Shown: positions 21,175 to 30,041, numbered from the stretch's first letter. The stretch: 64,000 nucleotides of DNA from CAVTYH01 sp963738835 (GCA_963738835.1 CAVTYH010000005.1:1-64000); one strand, 5' to 3'. Translations and numbers: made by a program. The notes: generated by a model from the letters alone, not told the origin.

Positions 21175-22301
21175 ATGTTTCGAAAGCTGTCGGTCGTGGC
21201 GGCGGTTGTAGCGGGCTTCGTTGTGTTCGGTTCACGAAGTGTGACTGCGGAGGAGGAAATTCTGAACATCGGCGATGCGGCGCCGGCGATGGCGGTCTCT
21301 GGCTGGCCTAAAGGAGAGAAAATCGAAAAGTTTGAGCCGGGAAAGACGTATGTCGTCGAATTCTGGGCCACTTGGTGCGGGCCGTGCCGCGTGAGCATTC
21401 CGCATTTGACAGAGTTGGCGCATCGGTACAAAGACAAGGACGTGCAGTTTGTCGGCGTCGATGTTTGGGAGCACGATACGAAGCTGGTGCAACCATTTCT
21501 GGACGAGATGGGCGACAAGATGGATTACAACGTGGCGCTAGACACCGTGCCGGAAGGTGGAAATCCTAACGACGGCGCGATGGCCAAAGCCTGGATGCGC
21601 ACCGCCGAAGAGCACGGCATTCCGACGGCGTTTGTGATTCACGATGGCAAGATCGCCTGGATCGGACATCCCATGGCGATGGAAGAACCACTGGCGAAGA
21701 TTACTTCCGGCGATTGGGATCTGAAAGAGCTTGCCAAGACGCGGCTGGCTAAGAAACAGGTGGAACGTAAGATGACGGCTGTGCGCCGAAGGTCATCCCA
21801 TTCTATCAAAAGAAAGACTACAAAGCGATTGTCACCGCCATTGACGAAGCAACCGCTGGCGATGAGAAGCTGGCCGACGAGTTCGCCTGGATGAAATTCG
21901 CTGCTCTTTGCAATGGCGGCGAAGTCGAGCAAGGACTGCAGCTGGGTGAGAAACTGCAAAAAGCCAACTGGGACAACCCGGGCATCCTGAATCGCGATTG
22001 CTGGAATGTGATTGATCCGGACCTGAAGAACGACATCGATCCGCGTGTGGCCAAGTTGGCGCTGGAATCGGCTCGCCGCGCCGTCGAGTTGACGAAGGAA
22101 GAAAATCCGCAGCTCCTCGACACGTTGGCCGAGGCTCAATTCCGCATCGGCGATGCGGCGGGGGCTGTGGCGACGGAGGAGAAGGTCGTGAAATACATTG
22201 CGGAACGTGTAAAGGACGAATCGAACCCCGTCGTCAAACAGTACCAAGAGCGGCTGGAACGATTCCGCAAGGCAGCCGCAAAATCTGCGGAAGCTGCTTG
22301 A
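21175..22301 (+). CDS. TlpA-like thioredoxin-fold protein with C-terminal helical domain, frameshifted
   Basis: Signal peptide (MFRKLSVVAAVVAGFVVFGS), then a thioredoxin domain with VEFWATWCGPCRVSIPHL; the WCGPC redox pair and the cis-Pro in HGIPTAFVI are intact. It would act as an extracytoplasmic thiol-disulfide oxidoreductase. After a frameshift near 21785 the frame continues KVIPFYQKKDYKAIVTAI and about 150 residues of TPR-like helices. AAAGGAG precedes the ATG at 21175, which supports this start even though the frame is open upstream. Confidence 0.8.
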
Positions 22302-22507
22302 GGTGGGTGTATTTCGCAGAGTGCGAACCAGCCGAAAACTTTTCGTGTCTGGGCGGCATTGGTGGGCCTCTTCGCTCACGGTTACACTGGGCTGTGTGGT
22401 GCTGCGCTTTTGTTGCAAGCGCGGGGCAGAGCCCACGCCGCTACACCCGACCGACACGGTCGGGCTATGTAATGTGCAACATGCTGAACCCTGAACCCTG
22501 ATTTCTC
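22302..22507. repeat. Intergenic region with a partial GTAGCGG-family repeat
   Basis: Around 22415-22445 it contains caagcgcggggcagagccc and cgccgctac, the right half of the element seen at 14.4, 24.8 and 25.0 kb. A small hairpin (cccgaccgacacggtcggg) follows at 22446-22464, then a gaaccctgaaccctga word repeat just before the next gene. Confidence 0.5.
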
Positions 22508-23767
22508 ATGCCTCATCCCTGGCTTGCAGCTCGCACGGCGGCGTTTGATAGTTCGGGCATTCGCAAGGTGTTCGACCTGGCGGCGAAGATGAAGGACCCG
22601 ATCAATTTGTCGATCGGGCAGCCGGACTTTGATGTGCCCGAAGCCGCACGGCAGGCGATGGTCGAGGCCGTGAACAGCCGCAAGAACGGCTATTCGCAAA
22701 CGCAAGGAATTGCGCCGCTGATTGAAAAGCTCACGGCGGAAGTTGCAGCGGAGTACAAACACGCCGATCGCAAACTGTTCATCACCAGCGGCACCAGCGG
22801 GGCATTGGTGATCGCCATCATGACGCTCGTGAATCCTGGCGACGAAGTAATTGTGTTCGATCCGTACTTTGTGATGTACGAGCCCTTGGTGAAATTGATG
22901 TCGGGCAAGGTGGTGCTCGTCGATACGTATCCCAATTTCGCGATTGATCTTGATCGGGTGAAATCGGCCATCACCAGCCGCACCAAAGCGATTCTGTTCA
23001 ACAGCCCGGCGAACCCAACGGGCAAATTGAATTCCGCGGCCGAAGTACGTGGACTGGCCGAGTTGGCTGCCGAGCGGAACATTGCACTCATTAGCGACGA
23101 AATCTATAGGCGGTTCTGCTATTTAGAACCCTCTCCCTTGGGGAAAGGGCTGGGTGAGGGCGCCGTTGTATCGCTGATGAATACAAATTCAGGCACCCTC
23201 ACCCCAACCCTCTCCCCGAGGGAGAGGGAGAAAGAAGACCCCCTCACCCCGGCCCTCTCCCAGAGGACGAGGGAGTATGTCTCGCCGGCGAAGTTCAACG
23301 AACAGACGATTGTGATCGACGGCTTTTCAAAATCGTACGCCATGACCGGTTGGCGCGTCGGGTTCGTCCACGGCCCAAGCGCGGTGATTGACGAGATGAT
23401 CAAGCTACAGCAGTACACATTTGTCTGTTCGCCGCAGCCGGCGCAGTGGGCCTGTGTGACGGCGATGGACCTCGACATTCAGCCGTACATCGACGCATAC
23501 CGCAAGAAGCGCGACATGATTGTCAACGGACTGCGCGATCTGTACGAAATCGCCCTGCCCGAAGGCGCTTTTTACGCGTTTCCCAAAGTTCCGACCGGCC
23601 TGGACACGGGCAGCGAATTCGTTGAGCGGGCCATCGCTAATCAGTTGCTCATTATCCCCGGCAAAATCTTTTCCAGCCGCGACACGCACTTCCGATTGTC
23701 ATACGCCGCCGCCGATCGGACCATCGAACGCGGAATTGACGTGCTGCGGAAATTGGCAAAACGCTGA
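22508..23767 (+). CDS. PLP-dependent class I/II aminotransferase with in-frame repeat insertion
   Basis: Fold-type I aminotransferase, probably an aspartate or aromatic aminotransferase-like enzyme. Family landmarks: INLSIGQPDFDVPEAAR, FITSGTSGALVIAIMTL, LFNSPANPTGKLNSA, LISDEIYRRFCY, and the PLP-binding Lys in IDGFSKSYAMTGWRVGF. Between EIYRRFCY and YVSPAKFNE there are about 50 extra residues (residues about 207-257) encoded by palindromic repeat DNA; normal family members pass directly through this point. The insertion keeps the frame and would form a surface loop near the domain interface. Whether the enzyme stays active is unknown. Confidence 0.85.
   Translation: MPHPWLAARTAAFDSSGIRKVFDLAAKMKDPINLSIGQPDFDVPEAARQAMVEAVNSRKNGYSQTQGIAPLIEKLTAEVAAEYKHADRKLFITSGTSGALVIAIMTLVNPGDEVIVFDPYFVMYEPLVKLMSGKVVLVDTYPNFAIDLDRVKSAITSRTKAILFNSPANPTGKLNSAAEVRGLAELAAERNIALISDEIYRRFCYLEPSPLGKGLGEGAVVSLMNTNSGTLTPTLSPREREKEDPLTPALSQRTREYVSPAKFNEQTIVIDGFSKSYAMTGWRVGFVHGPSAVIDEMIKLQQYTFVCSPQPAQWACVTAMDLDIQPYIDAYRKKRDMIVNGLRDLYEIALPEGAFYAFPKVPTGLDTGSEFVERAIANQLLIIPGKIFSSRDTHFRLSYAAADRTIERGIDVLRKLAKR
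23129..23275 (+). repeat. Cluster of three CCCTC...GAGGG palindromic elements inside a coding region
   Basis: Copies lie at 23129-23160 (inverted), 23196-23228 and 23241-23275. The last two each start ccctcacccc and run through ggccctctccc or aaccctctcccc to a gag-rich end. They encode peptides such as TLTPTLSPRERE and PLTPALSQRTRE in the host frame. Confidence 0.85.
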
Positions 23768-23899
23768 TTATCGGCAGGATTTTACAGGCCTGCTGCAATA
23801 CCGGCGGTTTTGACCGGGGTTAGTTACTATACTCCTAATCCCCGCAGTTCAATCGCGTGACGGCGGTTAGCGGGACCAATTCCTTTTGGAGCATCTGCC

Positions 23900-24763
23900 A
23901 TGAAGTCGATTGTGTTTCCGAGCAGCCGCAGGCAGTTTCTCGGCGGCATCGCTGCCGGTGCGGCTTTTTTCACAAGCCGGGGTCTGTTGGCCGAGATGCT
24001 GGCAATCACGCCGCAATTGACCGAAGGGCCGTTTTATCCCGACAAGATGCCGCTGGATACCGACAACGACCTGATCATTGTGAACGACGCGATCACGCCG
24101 GCGGTCGGCGAGATCACGCATTTATCGGGACGGCTTCTTAACGCCTCGGGCAACCCGATTCGCAACGCGTTTATCGAAATCTGGCAGGTCGATAACAATG
24201 GCGTTTATTTGAACAGCCGCGATTCAGGGCACGACAAGCGCGATACAAATTTTCAGGGCTACGGCCGATTTTTGACCGATTCGCAAGGTCAGTATTATTT
24301 CCGCACGATCAAGCCGGTGCCGTACACGGGCCGCACGCCGCACATTCATTTCGGCGTCAGCCGCAACGGCAAGCGAATTTACACGACGCAGCTGTTTATC
24401 AAGGGGCATCCGCAGAACGATGGCGACGGAGTGTTCCAAGGCATTCGTGATCCCAAGGCACGCGACACCGTGCTGGTGGATTTCAAACCGATTGCCGATT
24501 CGAAGATTGGCGAGTTGGCGGCCAACTTCGACATTGTGATGGGCGTGACGCCGGAAGATCCAAAGGATGCACCGATTAAAGGGGGCATCGGCAAATCGCA
24601 GATGCAAGGTGGAGGGCGTGGGCCTGGAGGGCCCGGCGGCGGTCCGCCAGGTGGTCCGGGATTCGGCGGGCCGGGCGGGCCAGGTCGCAGACCGCCGCCG
24701 GGTGATCGTGGCCCGGGTGGACCGGGGGGCGGACCAGGATTTGGGCCACCACCGCGCGAGTAG
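23900..24763 (+). CDS. Tat-exported intradiol ring-cleavage dioxygenase-like protein
   Basis: N-terminus SSRRQFLGGIAAGAAFFTS is a twin-arginine signal. The catalytic domain follows the protocatechuate 3,4-dioxygenase beta type: Fe(III) ligands are expected at Tyr103 (NGVYLN), Tyr142 (PVPYTGR), His148 and His150 (PHIHFG), with Arg145 in the site. Such enzymes open catechol-type rings with O2. The last 60 residues are almost only Gly, Pro and Arg, an unusual disordered tail. Other catabolic genes are not nearby, so an extracytoplasmic role on lignin-like or other phenolics is a guess. GGAG precedes the ATG. Confidence 0.85.
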   Translation: MKSIVFPSSRRQFLGGIAAGAAFFTSRGLLAEMLAITPQLTEGPFYPDKMPLDTDNDLIIVNDAITPAVGEITHLSGRLLNASGNPIRNAFIEIWQVDNNGVYLNSRDSGHDKRDTNFQGYGRFLTDSQGQYYFRTIKPVPYTGRTPHIHFGVSRNGKRIYTTQLFIKGHPQNDGDGVFQGIRDPKARDTVLVDFKPIADSKIGELAANFDIVMGVTPEDPKDAPIKGGIGKSQMQGGGRGPGGPGGGPPGGPGFGGPGGPGRRPPPGDRGPGGPGGGPGFGPPPRE

Positions 24764-24780
24764 ATCGTTTTCTACTTCGT

Positions 24781-24833
24781 GTAGCGGCCGGGCTTGGCCC
24801 GGCGCTCCAGCGCGGAGCAAGCTCCGCCGCTAC
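24781..24833. repeat. GTAGCGG...CCGCTAC palindromic element, copy A
   Basis: Begins gtagcggccgggcttggccc and ends gctccgccgctac, with two internal stems. The terminal gtagcgg and ccgctac are complementary. It lies just after the dioxygenase gene. Confidence 0.7.
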
Positions 24834-25008
24834 CCATCGGCTTGTCGCTACACTTATCGAAACGCTACGAGCCCGGGGTCGGCGAGCACTGCCGAATCCC
24901 GAGCTCGATTTGCGTAGTGGATTAAGCGCGAACTTAAGCCCCACGCGGCGAGGCCAAGTGGCAAAGCTGGGCGTGGGATTGAACGTTTCGCGCTGTGGTT
25001 TGATGAGT
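24834..25008. other. Intergenic stretch between two palindromic elements
   Basis: About 175 bases between two convergent transcription units (dioxygenase on plus, clpX on minus). No gene is seen. A 30-base segment around 24915-24960 is moderately G+C-rich but has no clear fold. Confidence 0.4.
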
Positions 25009-25063
25009 GTAGCGGCTGGACTCGGCCCGGCGTTTTCAGCGCGGGGCAACCCCTCTCCGCTAC
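25009..25063. repeat. GTAGCGG...CCGCTAC palindromic element, copy B
   Basis: Begins gtagcggctggactcggccc and ends cctctccgctac. It has the same orientation and structure as copy A and sits just downstream of clpX. Confidence 0.7.
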
Positions 25064-25091
25064 CCGACTGACGAACTCGCTAAACGAAATA

Positions 25092-26393
25092 TCAGGCGCT
25101 GTTCTTCTTGGGTTCGACGGCCATCGGAAACACGCGTTCTCGGCCTTGCACAGCTTCTTCGGTGACGACGTACCGAGCGCCGTTGTTCTCCGGCAGGTCG
25201 TACATGATGTCGAGCATCACTTCTTCAATGATCGAACGCAGTCCGCGGGCGCCGGTATCCTTTTCCAGGGCGCGGGAGGCAATGGCTCGCAGCGCTGGCT
25301 CGGTGAAACTTAGATCGGCATTTTCCATCGTGAACAGTTTCTGATATTGGCGCACCAGGGCGTTTTTCGGTTCGGTGAGCACGCGCACCAAGGCCTTCTC
25401 ATCCAGTGGTCGCAGTGAAGAGATGACCGGCAAGCGGCCGACCAGTTCGGGAATCATACCGAATTCCAGAATGTCGTCGCTGCAAACATTGCCCAACAGT
25501 TCGCCCATTTCGCGATCTTCACGCACTCCGGTGGGCTGACCGAAACCAATGGTGCGTTTGCCGAGCCGCTTGGCGATAATTTCGTCGAGGCCAACGAATG
25601 TGCCGCCGCAGATGAACAAGATGTTGGTCGTGTCCATCTGAATGTATTGCTGTTCGGGATGCTTGCGGCCCCCTTGCGGCGGAACGTTGGCGACGGTGCC
25701 TTCCAGCATCTTCAAGAGCGCCTGCTGAACGCCTTCGCCACTGACATCGCGAGTGATCGAAACGTTTTGCGATGTCTTGCCGATTTTGTCGATTTCGTCG
25801 ATGTATAAAATACCGCGCTGGGCCGCTTCGATATCGAAGTCGGCGGCGTGCAACAACTTCAGGAGCAAGTTTTCCACGTCTTCACCCACATAACCGGCTT
25901 CGGTCAGCGTGGTGGCATCGCCGATGGCGAACGGCACATGCAGAATCTTGGCCAGCGTGCGGGCCAGCAGCGTTTTGCCCGAGCCCGTTGGGCCCAACAT
26001 CAAGATGTTTGATTTGTCGACTTCGACATCGGGTGTTTCCTGCGCCAACGTCAGCCGCTTGTAGTGACTGTGAACAGCCACGGCCAGCACTTTCTTGGCG
26101 TGCTCTTGACCGATGACGTACTCGTCGAGCTGCGTAACGATTTCGCGCGGGCTGGGAATGCGCGTGAAGAGTTGCTTAGTGGCACCGCGGCGACGGCGTT
26201 CTTGATCGAGAATCGATTGACACAACTCGATGCATTCGCCGCAGATGTACACGTCGCCGGGTCCTTCGACCAGCGGCCCGACATCGCGGTAGCTTTTCCG
26301 GCAGAACGAACAGAAGGCGTTTTTCTTGGTGGTGCCGCCGCCTCCGCCGCCGCCAGGGCGTCGGCCGAGGTTTACATCTCTTCCGCTGGGCAT
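25092..26393 (-). CDS. clpX: ATP-dependent protease ATP-binding subunit ClpX
   Basis: AAA+ unfoldase that feeds substrates to ClpP. The zinc-binding domain has Cys28, Cys31, Cys51 and Cys54; Walker A is GPTGSGKT (residues 134-141), Walker B ILYIDEIDKIG near 195-205, the pore loop GYVGED near 167, and the ClpP-docking IGF loop at 282-284 in KRTIGFGQ. The C-terminus is the usual small AAA+ subdomain. A Gly-rich linker of seven glycines precedes the zinc domain, longer than usual. No clpP or trigger factor gene is adjacent. The protein is complete and unbroken. Confidence 0.97.
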   Translation of the reverse strand: MPSGRDVNLGRRPGGGGGGGTTKKNAFCSFCRKSYRDVGPLVEGPGDVYICGECIELCQSILDQERRRRGATKQLFTRIPSPREIVTQLDEYVIGQEHAKKVLAVAVHSHYKRLTLAQETPDVEVDKSNILMLGPTGSGKTLLARTLAKILHVPFAIGDATTLTEAGYVGEDVENLLLKLLHAADFDIEAAQRGILYIDEIDKIGKTSQNVSITRDVSGEGVQQALLKMLEGTVANVPPQGGRKHPEQQYIQMDTTNILFICGGTFVGLDEIIAKRLGKRTIGFGQPTGVREDREMGELLGNVCSDDILEFGMIPELVGRLPVISSLRPLDEKALVRVLTEPKNALVRQYQKLFTMENADLSFTEPALRAIASRALEKDTGARGLRSIIEEVMLDIMYDLPENNGARYVVTEEAVQGRERVFPMAVEPKKNSA

Positions 26394-26596
26394 GCCTGCT
26401 CCTTTCGAGTTCTACCATCCGTGTGCATCCACTGCGGCACGGACTGATGTGATCGTCCAAGGGGTCGCTCGAGTGGCTTGAACTGAAAAAGTTGCAGTCG
26501 CGCCAAGGGACCATCCTTGTCCACACTCGCATCGAGCAGTCGCTGTCAGGTGACTTGGTGTCTGGGTGTCTGCGTGGTCCCAAACCACAAAGACAC
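26394..26596. other. Region upstream of clpX with an imperfect hairpin
   Basis: Contains the likely clpX promoter region, without boxes I can name with confidence, and at 26557-26605 an imperfect inverted repeat (22-base arms, 19 identities) of tggtgtctgggtgtct type. The right arm includes the stop codon of the next gene. Confidence 0.5.
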
Positions 26597-26932
26597 TCAG
26601 ACACCCGTATCCGGCCAATCGGTATTTGTCCTTCGATCGGGTTTGGTGTCGGCACCGTGCCGATCGTCCGAACCCCGTTCTCCGCTATCGCTTAACTCTT
26701 TTCGGAGTTCGTCCGCCAAGAGTGTTTTTATGTTTCGGAATTCTTCGTCGCTTAGCTCACCTCGCTCATGCAGTTCGCGGAATTTGGTTAGCAATTCACT
26801 AGCCGCTGGCTGATCTTCCTCCGAACGACCGCGAAACCTTGACACGATGAAACCGCCCAAACCGCTAAGCACGGCGATTGCCAGAAACAACAGACCGGCC
26901 CGCACCAACGGATGGGCCAGAAAATCCGCCAT
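26597..26932 (-). CDS. Small single-span membrane protein with SHOCT-like C-terminal helix pair
   Basis: 111 residues. One N-terminal helix (LFLAIAVLSGLGGFIVS) is followed by a cytoplasmic part containing LLTKFRELHERGELSDEEFR, a pattern like the SHOCT motif found at the ends of many small proteins. The tail is acidic and basic in patches. The start ATG at 26932 gives MADFLAHP. The function is unknown. The stop codon lies inside an imperfect inverted repeat. Confidence 0.65.
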   Translation of the reverse strand: MADFLAHPLVRAGLLFLAIAVLSGLGGFIVSRFRGRSEEDQPAASELLTKFRELHERGELSDEEFRNIKTLLADELRKELSDSGERGSDDRHGADTKPDRRTNTDWPDTGV

Positions 26933-27219
26933 CGTAGCGCTGTTCCCGCAAAGTCTGACATTGCCATGCCGCCACCGCACTACCCGCTATTATTGATACT
27001 TCGTGCAAATGAGTCCAGAACGCAAAATCAGAGGTCAGGATTGGGGGGCAAGAGCCAGACAAAGCAGCGGGCAAAGCCCGCCAATGCTCGTCCTGACACC
27101 GATTTCGGACCTCGGATTCCCGGATCATTGACATGCGAAGATGCTCCCCCTACCCTGCGGCGTAGTGCGATTGGCGAGTCAGCAATCGCTCTCGCTGCGG
27201 GTTATGATTGAACGATGAG

Positions 27220-27879
27220 ATGGAAATGACCAGTGCGAACAGCGATCTCGATCGAATCCTGCGCTCGGGCGTGGTGGCCGTGCTGCGCGCGCCCTCCGGC
27301 GAAATTCTGACCGATGTGGCCGAGGCACTGTTGGCCGGCGGTGTCGAGGCGATTGAAGTCACCTTCACCGTGCCACGCGCCCAGCATGTCTTGGAGCAAG
27401 TGGCGGACCGATTGGGTGATAAAATCGTTTTAGGCGCTGGCACCGTGCTGGACACGGAAACTGCCCGCACGGCGATTCTGGCTGGGGCCCGATTTGTCGT
27501 GTCGCCAACCGTGAATTTAGAGGTAATTCGGCTTTGCAAGCGTTACAGTCGGCTGATCTTGCCTGGAGCCCTGACTCCGACCGAAATTCTGACAGCATGG
27601 GAAGCTGGCGCTGATATCGTGAAAGTTTTTCCATCCGAACTTACAGGGCCAAGCTATCTTAAAACCATCCATGGCCCACTGCCGCAAGTGCGGCTGATGC
27701 CGACCGGCGGCGTGAATCTAAAGACCGCCGCGGAGTTTCTGAAGGCTGGAGCGTGCGCTCTGGGCATTGGCGGATCGCTGGTCGATCCGCAGGCCATTGC
27801 CAATCGTGATTTCGCCAAAATCACCGATTTGGCCCGCCAGTACGTGGAAATCGTGCGGCAAACTCGGGACGGCAAGTGA
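27220..27879 (+). CDS. eda: 2-dehydro-3-deoxyphosphogluconate (KDPG) / 4-hydroxy-2-oxoglutarate aldolase
   Basis: Class I aldolase of the Entner-Doudoroff pathway, cleaving KDPG to pyruvate and glyceraldehyde 3-phosphate. The conserved Glu is in EAIEVTFTVP, the Schiff-base Lys in ADIVKVFPSE, and the phosphate-binding loops are in MPTGGVNLKTAAEF and ALGIGGSLVD. Length of about 220 residues fits. The start could be ATG 27220 or 27226; the TTG at 27208 is less likely. No other sugar genes are nearby. Confidence 0.9.
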   Translation: MEMTSANSDLDRILRSGVVAVLRAPSGEILTDVAEALLAGGVEAIEVTFTVPRAQHVLEQVADRLGDKIVLGAGTVLDTETARTAILAGARFVVSPTVNLEVIRLCKRYSRLILPGALTPTEILTAWEAGADIVKVFPSELTGPSYLKTIHGPLPQVRLMPTGGVNLKTAAEFLKAGACALGIGGSLVDPQAIANRDFAKITDLARQYVEIVRQTRDGK

Positions 27880-28032
27880 TCTTGGCCGGCAAATTTTGCC
27901 ATGCTTTCCTGACCGGTCCTCATGGCACCCCACGATCAAGCGCTCCGATCGACAACGTCGATACAGACGTTAGACGGCGACTCGGCAACCCGCTGCTGTG
28001 CGCCTGTCTAAAGAGACCCAGAGGTTTTCGAC

Positions 28033-29985
28033 ATGCAGCCGTTGCGCCTCGGATTGAGGTTTATTTTTGCATGCACTTGCGGCGCAGTTACATCCACTGC
28101 GCTGAGTGCCGATGACGGTCTGCCGGAGCCTAATTGCTGGCGACAGTTGGCGTTTTCAATGCCGTTCAATGTCGCGCCGGCCGAATCGCCAGAGCAGCGG
28201 CCGGCCGAAATCCGTCTGTATGTTTCTGTGAATCTCGGCGGGAAATGGGATCTGGCTCAACGAGTTCCGCCAGACTCCAAAGGCTTTACCTTCCGTGCCC
28301 CCGGCGATGGCGAATACTGGTTTTTGATTCGCACGGTCGATCGACAAGGTCGCGTCATCCCAGAGGTCGGCGGCCGGCCAGATATGCGAGTCATTGTCGA
28401 TACCGTACCGCCGCGGCTCGATTTAAGCGCCATGCGCGGCGATGCTGGCGAAATCAAGGCCATGTGGTTGGCCGTTGATCCACTTTTGAATGCCGATAGT
28501 TTGAAGATTGAATATCAAACCTCCAGCGGTGCCTGGCGGCCCGTGGCGGTCGATCGGCCTCGTGCCGGCAGCGATCGCACCACCAGCAAGGGCACGCTAA
28601 CCTGGTGGCCAACCGATGCGCCAGCCATGCAAGTACAGGTACGCGCGGAAATTAGCGATCGGGCAGGCAACTCCACCGTGTCGCAAGCGAAGACCGAAGC
28701 ACTGCGATCGCCGTCAGGGCATGAAGATTTAACCACCAGCATCTCGCCGCCAAGTACAGGAACGTCTGTGTCAAGCGCGACGCCGCCGTTCGAATCGAAG
28801 ACAACGCCCTCTGCTGTCGCGTCGCATTCAAAATCATCTGGCGGGAAAAAATCGGCCAAGAACGCCCTTGCCGGCGCTAGTCGAAATAATCCGTCTGCTT
28901 CTGAGGAAACAGGCTCGGCTGATGGCGGCGTATTTGGTTCACCACCGATCGGTTCATCTGCAAACGATCCACCTCGCAGCGCTGCTTCACCTTTTGCAGC
29001 TTCGGGCGACAGAGAAAATGGGACGCAGTGGCCGAGCGATCGTTCAACGGAGGTACCATTTGGACGCAGTCCGATTCCCGCGACTTCCTCGGCGAATGTG
29101 CCGTCGATGGCCCAGCGACCCGATTCGTTCCGGCTGCCGCAGAGCGACGGCAATGCTTCAACAAGCAATGGCTACACAAGCCGCGGATTTGAAAACGTCT
29201 ATCCGCCGATTCGCAATCAGGTATTGCCGGGAGATGGGCAACCCCGGTCTTCCGACCAGGGCTATGCGACAGGAAATGCCTCAGCCAGTTCGCCAAACTA
29301 TTCAATGTTGCCGGCCGGCGAGCGGCCGAGGATGGTTAATTCAAAATCGTTCGACATGGATTATGAAGTCGATGCCGTTGGTCCCTCTGGTATCGCCAAA
29401 GTCGAACTATGGGGCACCCGTGACGGCGGCCGCACCTGGACTAGCTACGGCGTAGACAACGACAATCGCAGCCCCATCCGCGTGAATGTTGAAGGCGAAG
29501 GTCTGTACGGTTTCCGCATCGCTGTGCAAAGTGGTAGTGGACTGGGTGGTTTGCCGCCTCGCAGCGGCGACGTGCCGGAAATTTGGGTTGGCGTTGATCT
29601 CACCAAGCCATTGGTTCGGCTTACTGGCACTCAGGCGGGCGAAGGACCCCATGCCGGCGAGCTCTTGATCCGTTGGGAAGCCAGCGACGCCGCCTTGGCC
29701 GCGCGGCCGATCTCGCTGTACTTCAGCGAGAAACCGGGCGGACCGTGGACGATTGTTGCCGCGGGACTAGAGAATTCCGGCCAATACGCTTGGCGGCCCG
29801 ATAACCGCGTGCCACAGCGCATTTTTCTGCGGATAGAAGCGCGCGACGAAGCGGGCAACACGGCGATTTTTGATTCGCCCGATCCCGTGCCGCTGGAGCG
29901 CATTCAGCCTGAGGGAAGAATTCGCGGCGTCCGCTCGGTGACCGAAACGGCGACCGGCGGCATGTTGTACGAATTTTATCGCTGA
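28033..29985 (+). CDS. Large exported Ser-rich protein with Ig-like segments, unknown function
   Basis: About 650 residues with an N-terminal signal (LGLRFIFACTCGAVTSTALS). The N-terminal third has beta strands ending with a VDTVPPRLDLSA Ig-like signature, the middle (about 230-430) is low-complexity and rich in Ser, Pro, Asn and Gly, and the C-terminal third repeats the Ig-like pattern: IAKVELWGTRDGGRTW and VGVDLTKPLVRLTG, ending in LRIEARDEAGNTAIF. It looks like a cell-surface or periplasmic structural protein. A 46-base palindrome follows ten bases after the stop. Confidence 0.65.
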   Translation: MQPLRLGLRFIFACTCGAVTSTALSADDGLPEPNCWRQLAFSMPFNVAPAESPEQRPAEIRLYVSVNLGGKWDLAQRVPPDSKGFTFRAPGDGEYWFLIRTVDRQGRVIPEVGGRPDMRVIVDTVPPRLDLSAMRGDAGEIKAMWLAVDPLLNADSLKIEYQTSSGAWRPVAVDRPRAGSDRTTSKGTLTWWPTDAPAMQVQVRAEISDRAGNSTVSQAKTEALRSPSGHEDLTTSISPPSTGTSVSSATPPFESKTTPSAVASHSKSSGGKKSAKNALAGASRNNPSASEETGSADGGVFGSPPIGSSANDPPRSAASPFAASGDRENGTQWPSDRSTEVPFGRSPIPATSSANVPSMAQRPDSFRLPQSDGNASTSNGYTSRGFENVYPPIRNQVLPGDGQPRSSDQGYATGNASASSPNYSMLPAGERPRMVNSKSFDMDYEVDAVGPSGIAKVELWGTRDGGRTWTSYGVDNDNRSPIRVNVEGEGLYGFRIAVQSGSGLGGLPPRSGDVPEIWVGVDLTKPLVRLTGTQAGEGPHAGELLIRWEASDAALAARPISLYFSEKPGGPWTIVAAGLENSGQYAWRPDNRVPQRIFLRIEARDEAGNTAIFDSPDPVPLERIQPEGRIRGVRSVTETATGGMLYEFYR

Positions 29986-29995
29986 TCAACGCGGT

Positions 29996-30041
29996 AAGCC
30001 CAGGGACCATCGCGGCAATGGTGCCCGCAACCCCTGGGCTT
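29996..30041 (+). repeat. 46-base dispersed palindromic element, copy 2
   Basis: Starts aagcccaggg and ends cccctgggctt, a perfect 10-base outer stem; the inner part has accat/atggt. Differs from copy 1 at three positions. It lies between the large exported protein gene and holA. Confidence 0.75.

Noticed and set aside
26912..27211. Plus-strand frame upstream of the aldolase
   Set aside because: Composition and sequence look non-coding, with no initiation signal; the aldolase start is downstream.
28868..29455. 195-codon plus frame overlapping the Ser-rich exported protein
   Set aside because: Lies wholly within the larger frame with export signal and Ig-like strands; the alternative product has no features.
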